64,000 bases of DNA from SW10 sp965657795 (GCA_965657795.1 CBFHQJ010000005.1:1-64000); one strand, 5' to 3'. Shown: positions 47,128 through 56,803, counted from the stretch's first letter. The notes: generated from the sequence alone by a model not told the origin. Program-made: numbers and translations.

Positions 47128-48444
47128 CTAGAGAGTTCCCTTCACTGAAAGCCTCATATAGTAGGCCGCATCATTTTTTGCGCCATCACCCTGAGGTGAG
47201 CTTTCAATGAGAACCCGCGCTTCGGTGAGGACATACCCGTTGGTTGGTCGACCGATTGTAGTAATCTTAATTTCGGGATTCCCCTTGTCACCAAATCTCT
47301 GCCAAGTGCTAAGGTCACGTGAGCCCTCAAAGGACTCTTGCAGATTCGATTCATCCGCTCTCCGGTAGTATCTCATCACCATCTCAGTCCCTTCCTTTGT
47401 TTTCTCGCGAACGATGGTGAAGGCATCATCGCGGGATGTAAAAGCAGAAGGGTCGGTTCCTAGAAAAAACTCCATCACGTTACTCATCTCGTCTCCGTCG
47501 GGATCCCGCAAAGGGCGGATCACCTTTGGATCTTCAGCCATCTCTTCATTGAGATACCCACCTAGATAACTCTCATAAGCAGTCATTTCCCCCGCGATGA
47601 CGATGGGCAGTTCACGCGTCGAACTCCGCACACCATCCGTCAAACTCAGGGTCATCCGGTCCGAACCATTTTGAAGATCGCCCACCTGCAAAGAAATCGT
47701 TCGACTCAAGCCCTCTCCACTCACTTCCAGCACCTTTACCAGTCCTTCATTCGGAGAAAGCGCAGTGAATACCAGATTCTCTGGAACCTGCGCCGGATCG
47801 CTGAAGCTCACCTTAAATTCGACTCGCTCTCCCGGTTTAACCTGGAGGGGAGGGACCGGAGAAATCCCGGGAGGCCTTCCATCTGGTTGCTGAAGAACGC
47901 CACCTTCGTTGGTCGCCAAATTCCAGGTCGAACCAACGTGTTGAGGCCCTGTTGCTCCGCCGTTCACAAAATCGTGCCACTCAATGACGTCATATTGAAA
48001 CCCCACTTCTTCGAAGATTTCAGAACTCTCGCCCTTACTATTCATCTGGTGCGATGCCAAGCGGACTCCCCGCATGCGATACGCCGTCTCGACGCCCTCC
48101 CGATCTTCGATTTCGATTCGCAAGCTCTCGAATAGCCTTCCTTGAAGCATCCCCTCCAAGAGATACGGCGATGCCTTGTCAATTCGCTTTCTAAAAATGA
48201 AGGGACCGGCATCAGGGGTAATACTTGTTCGTCCTGTTTCAACCCCGGAATCTCTCAAAACACTCGTTCCCAGGCGAACCACATCAATCCAGTCCCGACG
48301 ACCAGCCCTCTTCGACTCTCCGTCCACTCCAGCGAGTTTGGCATAGACTCTGACTTGCGAGAAAGTTACGCCACAGAGCAAGACGGATATCGCCCCAAAC
48401 AGGAGATACTGCCCTGCTTTTTCGTCATTACGCGACCCAAACAT
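47128..48444 (-). CDS. Exported Hcp-fold protein with C-terminal extension
   Basis: This is a 438-residue protein. I prefer the ATG at 48444 over the GTG one codon earlier. A signal or anchor helix (YLLFGAISVLLCGVTFS, about 12-29) precedes an Hcp-like domain (about 31-160): VYAKLAGVDGESKRAGRRDW, the strand FIFRKRIDKASPYLLEGMLQ, 'GRLFESLRIEIED', 'VRLASHQM', 'EEVGFQYDVIEWHDF'. This order is that of type VI secretion tube proteins. The rest is a cadherin/Ig-like part (about 190-280) and a calcium-type 'DPDGDEMSNVMEFFLGTDPS' plus the small beta C-terminal domain. No T6SS sheath, baseplate or ClpV gene is near, and T6SS Hcp has no signal peptide, so this is probably a secreted relative. It lies 23 nt after a broken Hcp paralogue. 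Confidence 0.75.
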   Translation of the reverse strand: MFGSRNDEKAGQYLLFGAISVLLCGVTFSQVRVYAKLAGVDGESKRAGRRDWIDVVRLGTSVLRDSGVETGRTSITPDAGPFIFRKRIDKASPYLLEGMLQGRLFESLRIEIEDREGVETAYRMRGVRLASHQMNSKGESSEIFEEVGFQYDVIEWHDFVNGGATGPQHVGSTWNLATNEGGVLQQPDGRPPGISPVPPLQVKPGERVEFKVSFSDPAQVPENLVFTALSPNEGLVKVLEVSGEGLSRTISLQVGDLQNGSDRMTLSLTDGVRSSTRELPIVIAGEMTAYESYLGGYLNEEMAEDPKVIRPLRDPDGDEMSNVMEFFLGTDPSAFTSRDDAFTIVREKTKEGTEMVMRYYRRADESNLQESFEGSRDLSTWQRFGDKGNPEIKITTIGRPTNGYVLTEARVLIESSPQGDGAKNDAAYYMRLSVKGTL

Positions 48445-48467
48445 CACCGAAGGTTTCCTGATTTCAG

Positions 48468-49042
48468 TTAAACCCCGGCCGCGATATCATATTCGATCTC
48501 GTGCTCATCCCCTGCGGAATGATCATCAGCCTGCTCCACATACTTGTAGTTAATGGCTTCAAACGTAAAACCCACCTCTTCAACGGGGACGTCTTCTCCA
48601 TCTTTCGAAGCAACCGCGTATGAAGTCACTCTCACATTCGTCATCGTAATCACCAAATAGTCGAGATGAGCTTCTCCGGAATCCTTGCGAACGGCCAAAG
48701 TGGCTTCGGGTAAGACCCGCCCATTCAACGCGGCTAAAGCAAGATACGGAGTCGCTTTATCCACACGCTTGCGGACTTTGAGTGGAGTCACTTTTGCTCG
48801 CCCCCGGGTTCTTGTGGTCCCCGCATCTGCATCCTCGGTCACGATTTTCCACTCCAGACCGAAAACATCGATTTCATCTTCGTGATCGACTCTCTGCGAT
48901 TCACCGGGAATATCGCCGATCTTTAAATATGCACGATCTTTAAATATGCAGTCAGAGCTGCACTGCCTCCAAGAGGACAAAGCATAGTAACTAAAACAAG
49001 ACGAATCAACCAACCGGGACTATTTGGACACCTCTTTCTCAT
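48468..49042 (-). pseudogene. Exported Hcp-fold protein broken by a 17-bp tandem duplication
   Basis: From the ATG at 49042 the frame encodes a signal peptide (MRKRCPNSPGWLIRLVLVTM, then LCPLGGSAALTA) and enters the Hcp domain as YLKI, then reads VHI and stops. The cause is an exact tandem repeat of 17 bp at 48917-48933 and 48934-48950. Removing one copy gives ALTAYLKIGDIPGESQRVDH without interruption. The remaining frame to 48468 holds the full Hcp-like domain: 'DEIDVFGLEWKI', 'VRKRVDKATPYLALAALNGR', 'EEVGFTFEAINYKYVEQADD'. Repaired length is about 185 residues. The downstream frame could be translated from a TTG at 49013 but would lose the signal peptide. The paralogue follows 23 nt later. 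Confidence 0.85.
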
Positions 49043-49095
49043 ATTGCCTAACAGATTAGAGAATCCCAAACAGAGAGTCAAGATCCCAGAAGTTA

Positions 49096-51759
49096 TTATT
49101 GTCGGGCCAACCTCAGCCGCACAAAGCGACCGAGCTGCGCATCCGATAACTCCACAGAAACCTCATCAAAGCCATCCAGTCCCAGTTCCCGGGAAATGGC
49201 CAATCCTTCGCTGCTCCAAACCTCCAAATCCCGACTCACCTCTGGAACCACGACAAAACCATTCAGGTTACTTCTTATCATGTAACTGAAAACTCCGTCT
49301 TCCGGAGCTGGAAGAGCGCCAAATTCCTGATCGGATGTCCCAAGGGCCCATTCAAGCGCCGCACTGATCCCATCACCATCACGATCCTCTCGGCTATCCC
49401 CGTTGAAACCCGGAACCGCTCCGCTGTAGGTGTGGCTGTCACGCAAAATATTCTCGGGATCATAAAGCTCAATCGTCTCTCCTTCCGCGGCCAGGTTCCC
49501 GGAATAAGGCCCGAGAACAAATCGTTGTTCACCTCCGGTTGGGCTCAAATCGCGGGACCGGAATGCCACGACATCAGGACTTAGAAACAAACTATCCCCC
49601 GAAGGGATGACCGAACCTTCGGGCAAGATAAACCTTACCGCGCCATCCACGCGCCATCCCGAAACATCGACTGCGGTCGGCGATTGATTGATCAACTCCA
49701 AATACTCCTGATCTTGATCATCGGAAATCGGATCAAAATCGAGAGCTCCGATTGCGACCGCCGGCGAATCGAGAGGAGCCGGAAGATCCGGCGTGTTGTT
49801 ATAAATTTCAACCCTCCTGATCGGCAGCCATTCAAAGTTGATCCGATTGTTGGCCCGCTGCATCGTCTCTGCATCCGGGTGTGGGATGTTCCAGCTCTTT
49901 GGAACCGGGTCGGCGTCATACCAGGTTCCCCAGAATTCAAAATCCAGAAAAGCATCACCCGGGAAGACTCCGGAGGGCGAAAGTCTCTCCCATTGAGCCT
50001 CGGTGCGCGCGGGGATATATTCCGAGGCAATAAAGCGATCGCTCAAAGTACGAAGCCTCCTGAAAAACATCTCACGCGTTCTTGGGTTTCCCCTCAGGAG
50101 TGCTTCTACGAGCACGCTCGTATTGACCGACTCACTGAATTCCGTAAATCCCCCGGTGAATAGATTGCGGTCAAAGTAACCCGCGCGACTGGTAAAATCC
50201 CTGCCGAAAGTCAGATCAAGATCCCAGGGCAGTATCGACCAACGCCCGTCTCCTTCGGTATCGTGGTACAAGTAATAATTCTTCGCCCCCATATCGGTCT
50301 GCATGATCACGACAAGCCCGGCGAGAGTGTTGATGGTGGTCGGAAGGTCAACGTGCTCGAAAATGTAATTCCAACGATCCGGGCTATCCTGATTGATTCC
50401 GGAAATCAGGGCATAGAGGTCCTCCAATCCCTCCTCTTCCCGGGTCATTTTCCTTACAATATTTGTGTTTCCAATCTCCTCCACTCTCAACGAGGTATTC
50501 ACCGCCTTGTAGAGAGTGGCATCCGGATCGAGCCCCGCCCGATCGAGATAGATATCGTCGGCGTCCTCAACTAAATCAGCGGTGCTAAAAAACTGCCCGT
50601 TGCGTTGAACCCTTACGGTAAAGGCAAAATGAGTCGGGACCCCGGCTTCGCGTAAAATCTCGTAAGCCATTTCATTACGAACCTTCGCCTTATCCCCCCA
50701 ATTGGTCATCAGGTTAATATCCCGAACCCTTGGCTCCCCATCCTTCCATCGAAATCGCTGCGTCTTATTAAAGTCGATATTGAACCCCTTCTTGTCAAAA
50801 AACAGAGTCGACTGGCCCCGCGGACCAAACTCCACATTGTCGTAATACTCACCAAGGTAATACACGCCGGCCCGCACTTTTTGAAAGGAAGTCAGCCGAT
50901 TGTAGTCACTCACGGAGATAAACCACTCGAAGACCTCGGCAAGACTCTCAACATTGGGATTGGCAACCGGCACCCCGTAATATTCCTGGGAATCCAGAGG
51001 ATTCGCAAAAGGTGGCTCTTTGGAAATCCGCCCCTCGGCATCCTGCGCCACAAAGCGCCACCTGATGACATCCCTCACCGCTCCCCCGGGAATCGTCACT
51101 GAGTAATTCGTCCCGTCATTAGAGTCCATCGCCACCGCCTCCTCCGGCCCAAATCCCGCCCGGTAAAAAAGAGTCACATCTTCCGCTCCCGTGATCGTCG
51201 CGGTAATCTCAAGCGTCTCCGCAACCGCCGGACGTTCTCCGCCGGTCCGATAGTCCAGAAAAAGTGGACCCGGTAAGCGGCCCGTCCCATTCTCCGCCCC
51301 TGGAGTCGCCTCATCAAGGTACCCAATTCCAAATTCACCTTCACCGTAGCTTTCATCCTCAAACTGAGGCGGATAACGATCTCCAAAATCCGTCACCACC
51401 GTCGCGCCATCCGGAGCCACCAACGCAAGATATTCGCCTCCAGCCGACAACTTGAAATCCGTATGCAATTCACCGACATCCCGATCTTTTCCCGATGCAA
51501 ACACCACCAACCATTCACCCGGCTCCAACATCGTCGACGGAAAAACCCAACGGTTTAAAACCAGCGCATTATCCGTCAGATAATAACCTCCCAGATCCAC
51601 CGGCTCATCATCCGGATTGAAAATCTCAATCCAATCCGGAAAGTCTCCGTCTTCATCCGCCACAGTCGTCTCGTTCGAAGCCATAAACTCCGAAATCACC
51701 GGAGCCGCCCCGACCGGAAAAATCAAAAACGAAAGCAATGTGACTAGAAGTCCCCTCAT
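49096..51759 (-). CDS. Secreted lamin-tail / CotH kinase-like protein
   Basis: This is an 887-residue protein with signal MRGLLVTLLSFLIFPVGAAP. Lamin-tail domain 1 (about 20-150) has VISEFMASNETTVADEDGDF, DWIEIFNPDDE and LGGYYLTDN. A Fn-like linker domain (about 175-260) is followed by a CotH domain (about 270-600): 'NVEFGPRGQSTLFFDKKGF', NIDFNKTQRFRWKDG, 'INLMTNWGDKAKVRNEMAYE' and RWSILPWDLDLTFGRDF (PWDLD metal-binding motif). Lamin-tail domain 2 spans about 680-790 (DQEYLELINQSPTAVDVSGW), then a DRDGDGISAALEWALG calcium-type stretch and the small beta C-terminal domain. It is a more compact version of the three giants. CotH-fold kinases can phosphorylate exported proteins. It lies between the helical gene (46-nt gap) and the Hcp genes (53-nt gap), and may be co-transcribed with them. 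Confidence 0.88.
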   Translation of the reverse strand: MRGLLVTLLSFLIFPVGAAPVISEFMASNETTVADEDGDFPDWIEIFNPDDEPVDLGGYYLTDNALVLNRWVFPSTMLEPGEWLVVFASGKDRDVGELHTDFKLSAGGEYLALVAPDGATVVTDFGDRYPPQFEDESYGEGEFGIGYLDEATPGAENGTGRLPGPLFLDYRTGGERPAVAETLEITATITGAEDVTLFYRAGFGPEEAVAMDSNDGTNYSVTIPGGAVRDVIRWRFVAQDAEGRISKEPPFANPLDSQEYYGVPVANPNVESLAEVFEWFISVSDYNRLTSFQKVRAGVYYLGEYYDNVEFGPRGQSTLFFDKKGFNIDFNKTQRFRWKDGEPRVRDINLMTNWGDKAKVRNEMAYEILREAGVPTHFAFTVRVQRNGQFFSTADLVEDADDIYLDRAGLDPDATLYKAVNTSLRVEEIGNTNIVRKMTREEEGLEDLYALISGINQDSPDRWNYIFEHVDLPTTINTLAGLVVIMQTDMGAKNYYLYHDTEGDGRWSILPWDLDLTFGRDFTSRAGYFDRNLFTGGFTEFSESVNTSVLVEALLRGNPRTREMFFRRLRTLSDRFIASEYIPARTEAQWERLSPSGVFPGDAFLDFEFWGTWYDADPVPKSWNIPHPDAETMQRANNRINFEWLPIRRVEIYNNTPDLPAPLDSPAVAIGALDFDPISDDQDQEYLELINQSPTAVDVSGWRVDGAVRFILPEGSVIPSGDSLFLSPDVVAFRSRDLSPTGGEQRFVLGPYSGNLAAEGETIELYDPENILRDSHTYSGAVPGFNGDSREDRDGDGISAALEWALGTSDQEFGALPAPEDGVFSYMIRSNLNGFVVVPEVSRDLEVWSSEGLAISRELGLDGFDEVSVELSDAQLGRFVRLRLARQ

Positions 51760-51805
51760 TCGCTGCTAACTATAATCCATTCCCCTCCCGCGTCGAGTGA
51801 TGTTG

Positions 51806-53376
51806 TCACTGACCGCCCGAAGCCTCCATCTTCTCCAAAATCTCCCGCAGCTTGGCCCGCGCTTCCACATTCCTGGCCTCGATCCGTTCCCGGGCTTCAT
51901 TCATCAATCCAAGTTCCCTCGCCGAATCTTCGCCATAAGACCCGGTTGAGAAGAACTCCAGATCCTCACCCCTTAGCCGAAACGATTCTCTTGTCGTGAC
52001 CCTATCCAGAACCCCTTCTTCCAGCTTGCTGCGCTGCGCCGGCCTCAACTTTAGCAACGTCCGCCCCAACTCCTCCTCCAAACCTCGCCCCAAGATCTCG
52101 TTCACTAATCCCAACCAAGCCTCCCCTACTGGTTCGCCAGCATTCTCGAGTTCCATGAGAACACGCTCAGCTTTCTCGAAGTCCAAAATCAAGCGAGCCG
52201 CAAATGGGTCTTCCGGATCAGCATTAACATTATCAATTCTGAAGACATCACTCTCCACGACTGCACTTTGAATCATTTCCTCCCGTGAAAGATCCTGACT
52301 CTCCGGCAACGAAAGATACCAATCAAGCGCCTCCCGCGGATCCAGCTTCGCCAATTCATTCAAGACCTCCTTGGCTTCATAGAACGACGCCCCAATGTTC
52401 CCTCGATCAATCTCTGCCTTCACCGCCTGCCACCCCTGGCCTTCCAATGAATCGGTAATGACAGCCTCAAAAGCCTCCCGGGCTCCTCCCTCCAAGCCCC
52501 CACCATCTCACGAAGCAAGCTGGAACGCCCCGAGTCTGCCAGTCCTCGCGCAAAAGCTCTCATTGCAGGATTCGAGGAGTAATCACTACTTTTGCTCGGT
52601 GTATAAGGAAACCCCATTCCCCCAGCGTTTAATCGACTTGAGCCCCTCAGTCCACCGCCTGACATTGACACGTAGAATGTCGCCCTCAACTCACCATCAA
52701 AATTAACTTGTTCCAGCATCGCCTTGGGATCACTTCCCCATCTTCCCACTTGATAAAGAATGACATCCCGAAAGTACGCCTCTCCGGGCAGCCGACCAGT
52801 CGAACCAGGACCATCGCCTTGCCTGCCCTGCTCAATCCAATCCAGACACAGCTCAAATCCACGTCTTGGATCACGATGATAGCCATCACAAATCATCAAA
52901 ATCTCCGCCTTTAAGGTATCCTCCTTAGTCCACTCTTTCTGCCCACGCACCCAAGTAATCACACCTTCCCCATCAAGCTCATACCACCTCGCCAAGAGGG
53001 CCAGCATTTCTCCTCCGATTTCACGATCATTCCCATCGAGCTCATCCCCATACTCACTCCTCTCACGCTCCATTAAGAAGTCCAATGCCCCGGGAATCTC
53101 GCTCGATTCCAGCTGCAAAATCCAAGCCATCATGCGAGCCTCCGTGATCCCCTCTCCCCTGAGAGCGTCATATTCTGAAATCAGTCGCACCAGCTTCTCA
53201 CCATCACGCGCACTCTCCCGTTCACGTTCACTCGTCGACGCCCCCCTCACCGATATTCGCCTCCGCGAGTCGACCGTCGGGATCTCGCTCACCTCCTCCA
53301 TCCCCGATTCGCCCATCCTCCCCAGACAAAAACAGAGCACCAAGCAAGTCGCGGACGAGAGTAGAATCACTTTCAT
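51806..53376 (-). pseudogene. Unrecognised secreted helical protein, frameshifted in a G run
   Basis: Two overlapping frames belong together. The first (53376 to 52420) has a signal peptide or lipoprotein-like start (MKVILLSSATCLVLCFCLGR) and helical segments such as 'MMAWILQLESSEIPGALDFL' and 'RRGFELCLDWIEQG', then drifts into unlikely sequence. The second (to 51806) continues with 'REAFEAVITDSLEGQGWQAV', 'LDPREALDWYLSLPESQDLS' and ends in a charged helix. Adding one G to the 5-G run (52497-52501, C on the plus strand) joins them as REMVGGLEGGAREAFEAV, giving about 523 residues. The repeating 'DP..A..W' helical hairpins recall TPR/HEAT-like proteins frequent in Verrucomicrobia, with no known function. 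It lies between the FAD/DUF1080 gene (49 nt) and the CotH gene (46 nt). Confidence 0.7.
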
Positions 53377-53425
53377 AGCGATTCCATTCTCTCACCGGAG
53401 ATCCCAACTCGCAATGACCGAAGAT

Positions 53426-56104
53426 CTACAATTCCTTGATCTCGATATTTCGCCAGCTGATCTCGGCCCCGTGAGTTTGCAACTGGATCGGACCCTTCGC
53501 GGGCAAAGGTCCACCTTTATTGAAGTAGTTCTGCAACGGTGCCTCCTTCACCACGATTTTATCATTTAGAATCACCGTCACTTTGTTGCCGATCATACGA
53601 ACCAAAATCTTATTCCACTGTCCGAGCGGCTTGTCAGCAATGATCAAAGGATCTCTTCCCTTGCTGCCCACTCTGTTGTTCCAAAGTCCGCCCGATCCCT
53701 TGTGCGCGTCGGCATGCTTGCGCTTGATGTCCCAAATTTGCACCTGCGGAATTCCGCGCAAATAGATCCCGCTATCGGCATTTTTCCCGTGCTTGTATTC
53801 GAGCCTCAATTCGAAGTCTGAATAATTCCGCTCGGTAGTCAGATAGAGCCCGCTCCCATCATTCACGATCACTCCATCTTCGACCTTCCAGTGCTTCGCA
53901 AGATCCTCAAGACTCTTCGCCTTTTTGGCATTTAACTCTTCTTCGGACAAGGCAATCCACTTCGAAGGATCCTCGGTGCCACAACCCCACCAACCTGCGA
54001 GATCCTCGCCATTGAAAAGCGGGTAAAAGACTCCCTTTTTTGGCTCCTTCTTCACGGGGATAAACTGGACAGCATCCACCACAACATAACCTCCTGTTCC
54101 TTCATTCGAGATCTCAACCTCCGCACTCTTTCCTTTTGTGAATTCAAACTCACCCAGCAACAGACCCAAATCGTCCTTTAACCCGATCTGCGTCTGATCG
54201 ATGGTCACGACTTCCAGAACCTCTCCGTCCCTTTTTACCGTCACCGGAACTTTTTGAGATCGATTCTCCAAGGCCGGATAAATCACCCGAATCTCATACC
54301 GACCATCACGGGGTAATTCGGGAACAAAGCGTGCCACTTGTTTCTCTTCCTTCTTCTTTCCATCGTGGCGATATCCCTCGTCTACAAATGGACTGGTGCT
54401 CCGGCTCTGAGCCACGAATCCCGAGAAGGTGGCATCGAGATCATCAACCACAATCCCGGGGAGTTTCTCTGATTCGATGAGCGTTACATTTGGCGTCTTC
54501 ATTGGCCCGGAATATTCAAGAACCTGCTTCAGAGCCACGAGTCGGGGCTTCAATTTTTCATAGGGAACATCCTGCACCGCAATCCCGTCATCGATGGCGA
54601 TCGAAGCAGCCACCGCACCACTTTGCCCCAAAATCATGAAGACCGGCTCCATCCGAATCGAACCGTAGGCAATATGCGAGGAAGAAAGGCAAACCGGTAC
54701 GATTAGATTCGTACATTCCTGCCTTTTAGGGCGAATAGCACGATAAGAAATCTGGTAAGGCCCTCCCGGAGAAACCTGAACATCGCCTTCGTTCTTCACA
54801 TTTCCTTTCTCGTCGATGTAGCGCTGCACATTGTGTGAATCCATGTTGTAGGAACCCATCCCGATCGATTCCGGAGTTTCGCGCTTGCGGAAGCAATCGA
54901 GTTCCGAATTAACGTAATCACTCACCATGCGACGAGCCTCGCGAATGTAGAGCTGGTGGGGCCAGTTGCCGTTGTCGGTGAATTCATCTTCCGCCAAACC
55001 CCAAACATTAATTTTGCTACGCAAGTCCTCCGGCACTCTTGGATCATTACAGAGAAACCAAAAGAGCCCTTTTTGATAAACCTCATGTTCCTTGACGATC
55101 TCCGCCCGCCGGGCATAGCTCGCTTCGGGATAGTCCCAGTTCATGCCAATATTGTCTGTCGAAAAACCACCATGATTGTTGGTATCGGTCTTGCGGTTTG
55201 GCATGGGTTTGTGATTCCCCCAGACCGTCCGCCACCCCGCCTGAATATATCGCAGGTATAATTCGTAACGCATCGGATCATAACCCTCTGGCTTGGGAAA
55301 GGCCACGCGGTTTTCCGGATCATCCGTGAGGCACATCCGGAAGCAGTATGCCTGCACCCTTTTGTCGCCCTCACCTTCCTTGCCCGGACCACCTGCCATG
55401 ATTCCCGGGAGCAGGCCGCTCGACGGCTCACCTTTCTTCACGTAGCCATCCACCCCATCCATAAACTGGTGGCTGCGGGACCGCCGGGTCTGCACCCCGT
55501 TCAAGGTCTCCCCATACTTGGAGTTTGGTTCACGCCCGACGTGATAAGTCACGCCCGCCGCTGCCATGAGATCGCCTTCGTAAGTGGCATCCATGAAAAT
55601 CTTACCGGCAAAGCTCCGGCCCGACTCCATCGTGATCGAGACAATCCTCCCCGCGTCCTTCTTCAAACCAGACTCCCGATTCAGCCTCTGACCATAAACC
55701 ACTTCGACACCCGCTTCGGACAGCATCTGGCGATAAACCATCTCCGCCACTTTGGGCTCAAAGCCCCAGATCGCATCTGACTTCGCGCTGTAGCCGGAAT
55801 ACTCCTCCTTCTTCTGGTTCTTCCACGAATCGTCTTTGGAATAATATTGATGCAATCGCTGATAAAACTCCCGCGACATCCCACCAATCACCCGCTTGTT
55901 TCCCGAGTCCGTCCGCCCCAGTCCGCCGGAAGTCAAGCCACCAACATGCTGCGAAGGCTCGATGATGATCGCCGTCTTTCCCTCTCTCGCCATCTGCACC
56001 GCCGCCGTCACTCCGGCCGAAGTCCCGCCGTAAACGACCAGGTCGTGATCGGCAAAGAGATTGGAGACCAGCAACAAGCCTGTGATGAACCAAGGTATTT
56101 TCAT
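53426..56104 (-). CDS. FAD-dependent oxidoreductase fused to golvesin-like and DUF1080 domains
   Basis: This is an 892-residue exported protein with signal MKIPWFITGLLLVSNLFADH. The Rossmann FAD-binding motif VVYGGTSAGVTAAVQMAREG (about residues 23-42) is followed by HVGGLTSGGLGRTD, the substrate-side GMSREFYQRL and MDATYEGDLMAAAGV, typical of the FAD_oxidored family found in planctomycete glycan loci. The oxidoreductase part ends near 545. A golvesin-like beta domain follows at about 555-675 ('ARFVPELPRDGRYEIRVIYP', 'GGYVVVDAVQFIPV'). The DUF1080 domain (about 685-892; FYPLFNGEDLAGWWG, DFELRLEYKHGKNADSGIYL, 'GGLWNNRVG') has a concanavalin-like fold related to 3-keto-glycoside hydrolases. A plausible reading is oxidation of a sugar followed by cleavage of the keto-glycoside in one chain; this is inference. 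It starts the minus-strand run that ends with the Hcp genes. Confidence 0.85.
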   Translation of the reverse strand: MKIPWFITGLLLVSNLFADHDLVVYGGTSAGVTAAVQMAREGKTAIIIEPSQHVGGLTSGGLGRTDSGNKRVIGGMSREFYQRLHQYYSKDDSWKNQKKEEYSGYSAKSDAIWGFEPKVAEMVYRQMLSEAGVEVVYGQRLNRESGLKKDAGRIVSITMESGRSFAGKIFMDATYEGDLMAAAGVTYHVGREPNSKYGETLNGVQTRRSRSHQFMDGVDGYVKKGEPSSGLLPGIMAGGPGKEGEGDKRVQAYCFRMCLTDDPENRVAFPKPEGYDPMRYELYLRYIQAGWRTVWGNHKPMPNRKTDTNNHGGFSTDNIGMNWDYPEASYARRAEIVKEHEVYQKGLFWFLCNDPRVPEDLRSKINVWGLAEDEFTDNGNWPHQLYIREARRMVSDYVNSELDCFRKRETPESIGMGSYNMDSHNVQRYIDEKGNVKNEGDVQVSPGGPYQISYRAIRPKRQECTNLIVPVCLSSSHIAYGSIRMEPVFMILGQSGAVAASIAIDDGIAVQDVPYEKLKPRLVALKQVLEYSGPMKTPNVTLIESEKLPGIVVDDLDATFSGFVAQSRSTSPFVDEGYRHDGKKKEEKQVARFVPELPRDGRYEIRVIYPALENRSQKVPVTVKRDGEVLEVVTIDQTQIGLKDDLGLLLGEFEFTKGKSAEVEISNEGTGGYVVVDAVQFIPVKKEPKKGVFYPLFNGEDLAGWWGCGTEDPSKWIALSEEELNAKKAKSLEDLAKHWKVEDGVIVNDGSGLYLTTERNYSDFELRLEYKHGKNADSGIYLRGIPQVQIWDIKRKHADAHKGSGGLWNNRVGSKGRDPLIIADKPLGQWNKILVRMIGNKVTVILNDKIVVKEAPLQNYFNKGGPLPAKGPIQLQTHGAEISWRNIEIKEL

Positions 56105-56188
56105 GCCAACACCATCAACACACGACTAGGGCAGGTCAACCCGGGAACACCGCCTTGACCGATTCCGGTCCACCGGCAAACTCCTCTC

Positions 56189-56803
56189 ATGATACCTAAG
56201 ACCGTCCTTGCCATTCTCACTTTGACCGTTGCGTTGGCTGAATCTGAAATCGTCCGTCGCCAATGGTCTCTCCCTGAACTCACTCCGGTTATCGAAACCT
56301 TTGGTAAGCCCGACAAATCTGATCCGTTTGCTTCCGATCAGGACTTTAAAGCGATCGAAAGCTGCAACAAAAACCAACTGGTCAACTGGCTCAAAGCCAA
56401 CGGCGTGAGCTTTCCTCCTGGCAGCTCTGCCCGGTATGGCGAAGGAACTCTCGTCGTTGGTAATACGCCTCGCAACCTTGAATTGGTTGATTCCATCCTA
56501 AGCTACAAATTCCCCATTGAACTTTCGCTTCAACTCTTGAAACACTTTCTGGCGGAAACGAAGGACAAACCCATTGAAAAACTTCCGGCTATCATGAGCA
56601 GATATCCCCATCAAACTCTCGGCCCCCTCCACGGCATTATCGAGCAGCTTGCCGACCTCGACCTCCAACTCGCTTCCAAACCTGACAAGCAACTTAAGAA
56701 AGTCATCAACAAGCGCCGGGACCGTATTCTCAAAATGCTTCCCGGAGGTCTCGAAGCTACCCGGACCTACTTCGAAAGTATGATAAAAATCATGGCTCGA
56801 TAA
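56189..56803 (+). CDS. Small secreted protein of unknown function
   Basis: This is a 204-residue protein with signal MIPKTVLAILTLTVALAESE. Residues about 55-100 (LKANGVSFPPGSSARYGEG then TLVVGNTPRNLELVDSILSY) match a small alpha/beta module that I know from many verrucomicrobial exported proteins, where it follows the pattern 'GV.F..G......L.V.NT..N...ID'; it recalls secretin N-terminal domains. The C-terminal half is helical and basic ('LQLASKPDKQLKKVINKRRD'). No enzymatic motif is visible. It is divergent from the FAD/DUF1080 gene (84-nt gap) and overlaps the next convergent gene by 14 nt at the 3' end. Confidence 0.75.
   Translation: MIPKTVLAILTLTVALAESEIVRRQWSLPELTPVIETFGKPDKSDPFASDQDFKAIESCNKNQLVNWLKANGVSFPPGSSARYGEGTLVVGNTPRNLELVDSILSYKFPIELSLQLLKHFLAETKDKPIEKLPAIMSRYPHQTLGPLHGIIEQLADLDLQLASKPDKQLKKVINKRRDRILKMLPGGLEATRTYFESMIKIMAR

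Noticed and set aside
47128..49042. Type VI secretion locus
   Set aside because: Only Hcp-fold proteins are present, with signal or anchor helices; no sheath, baseplate, membrane-complex or ATPase genes.
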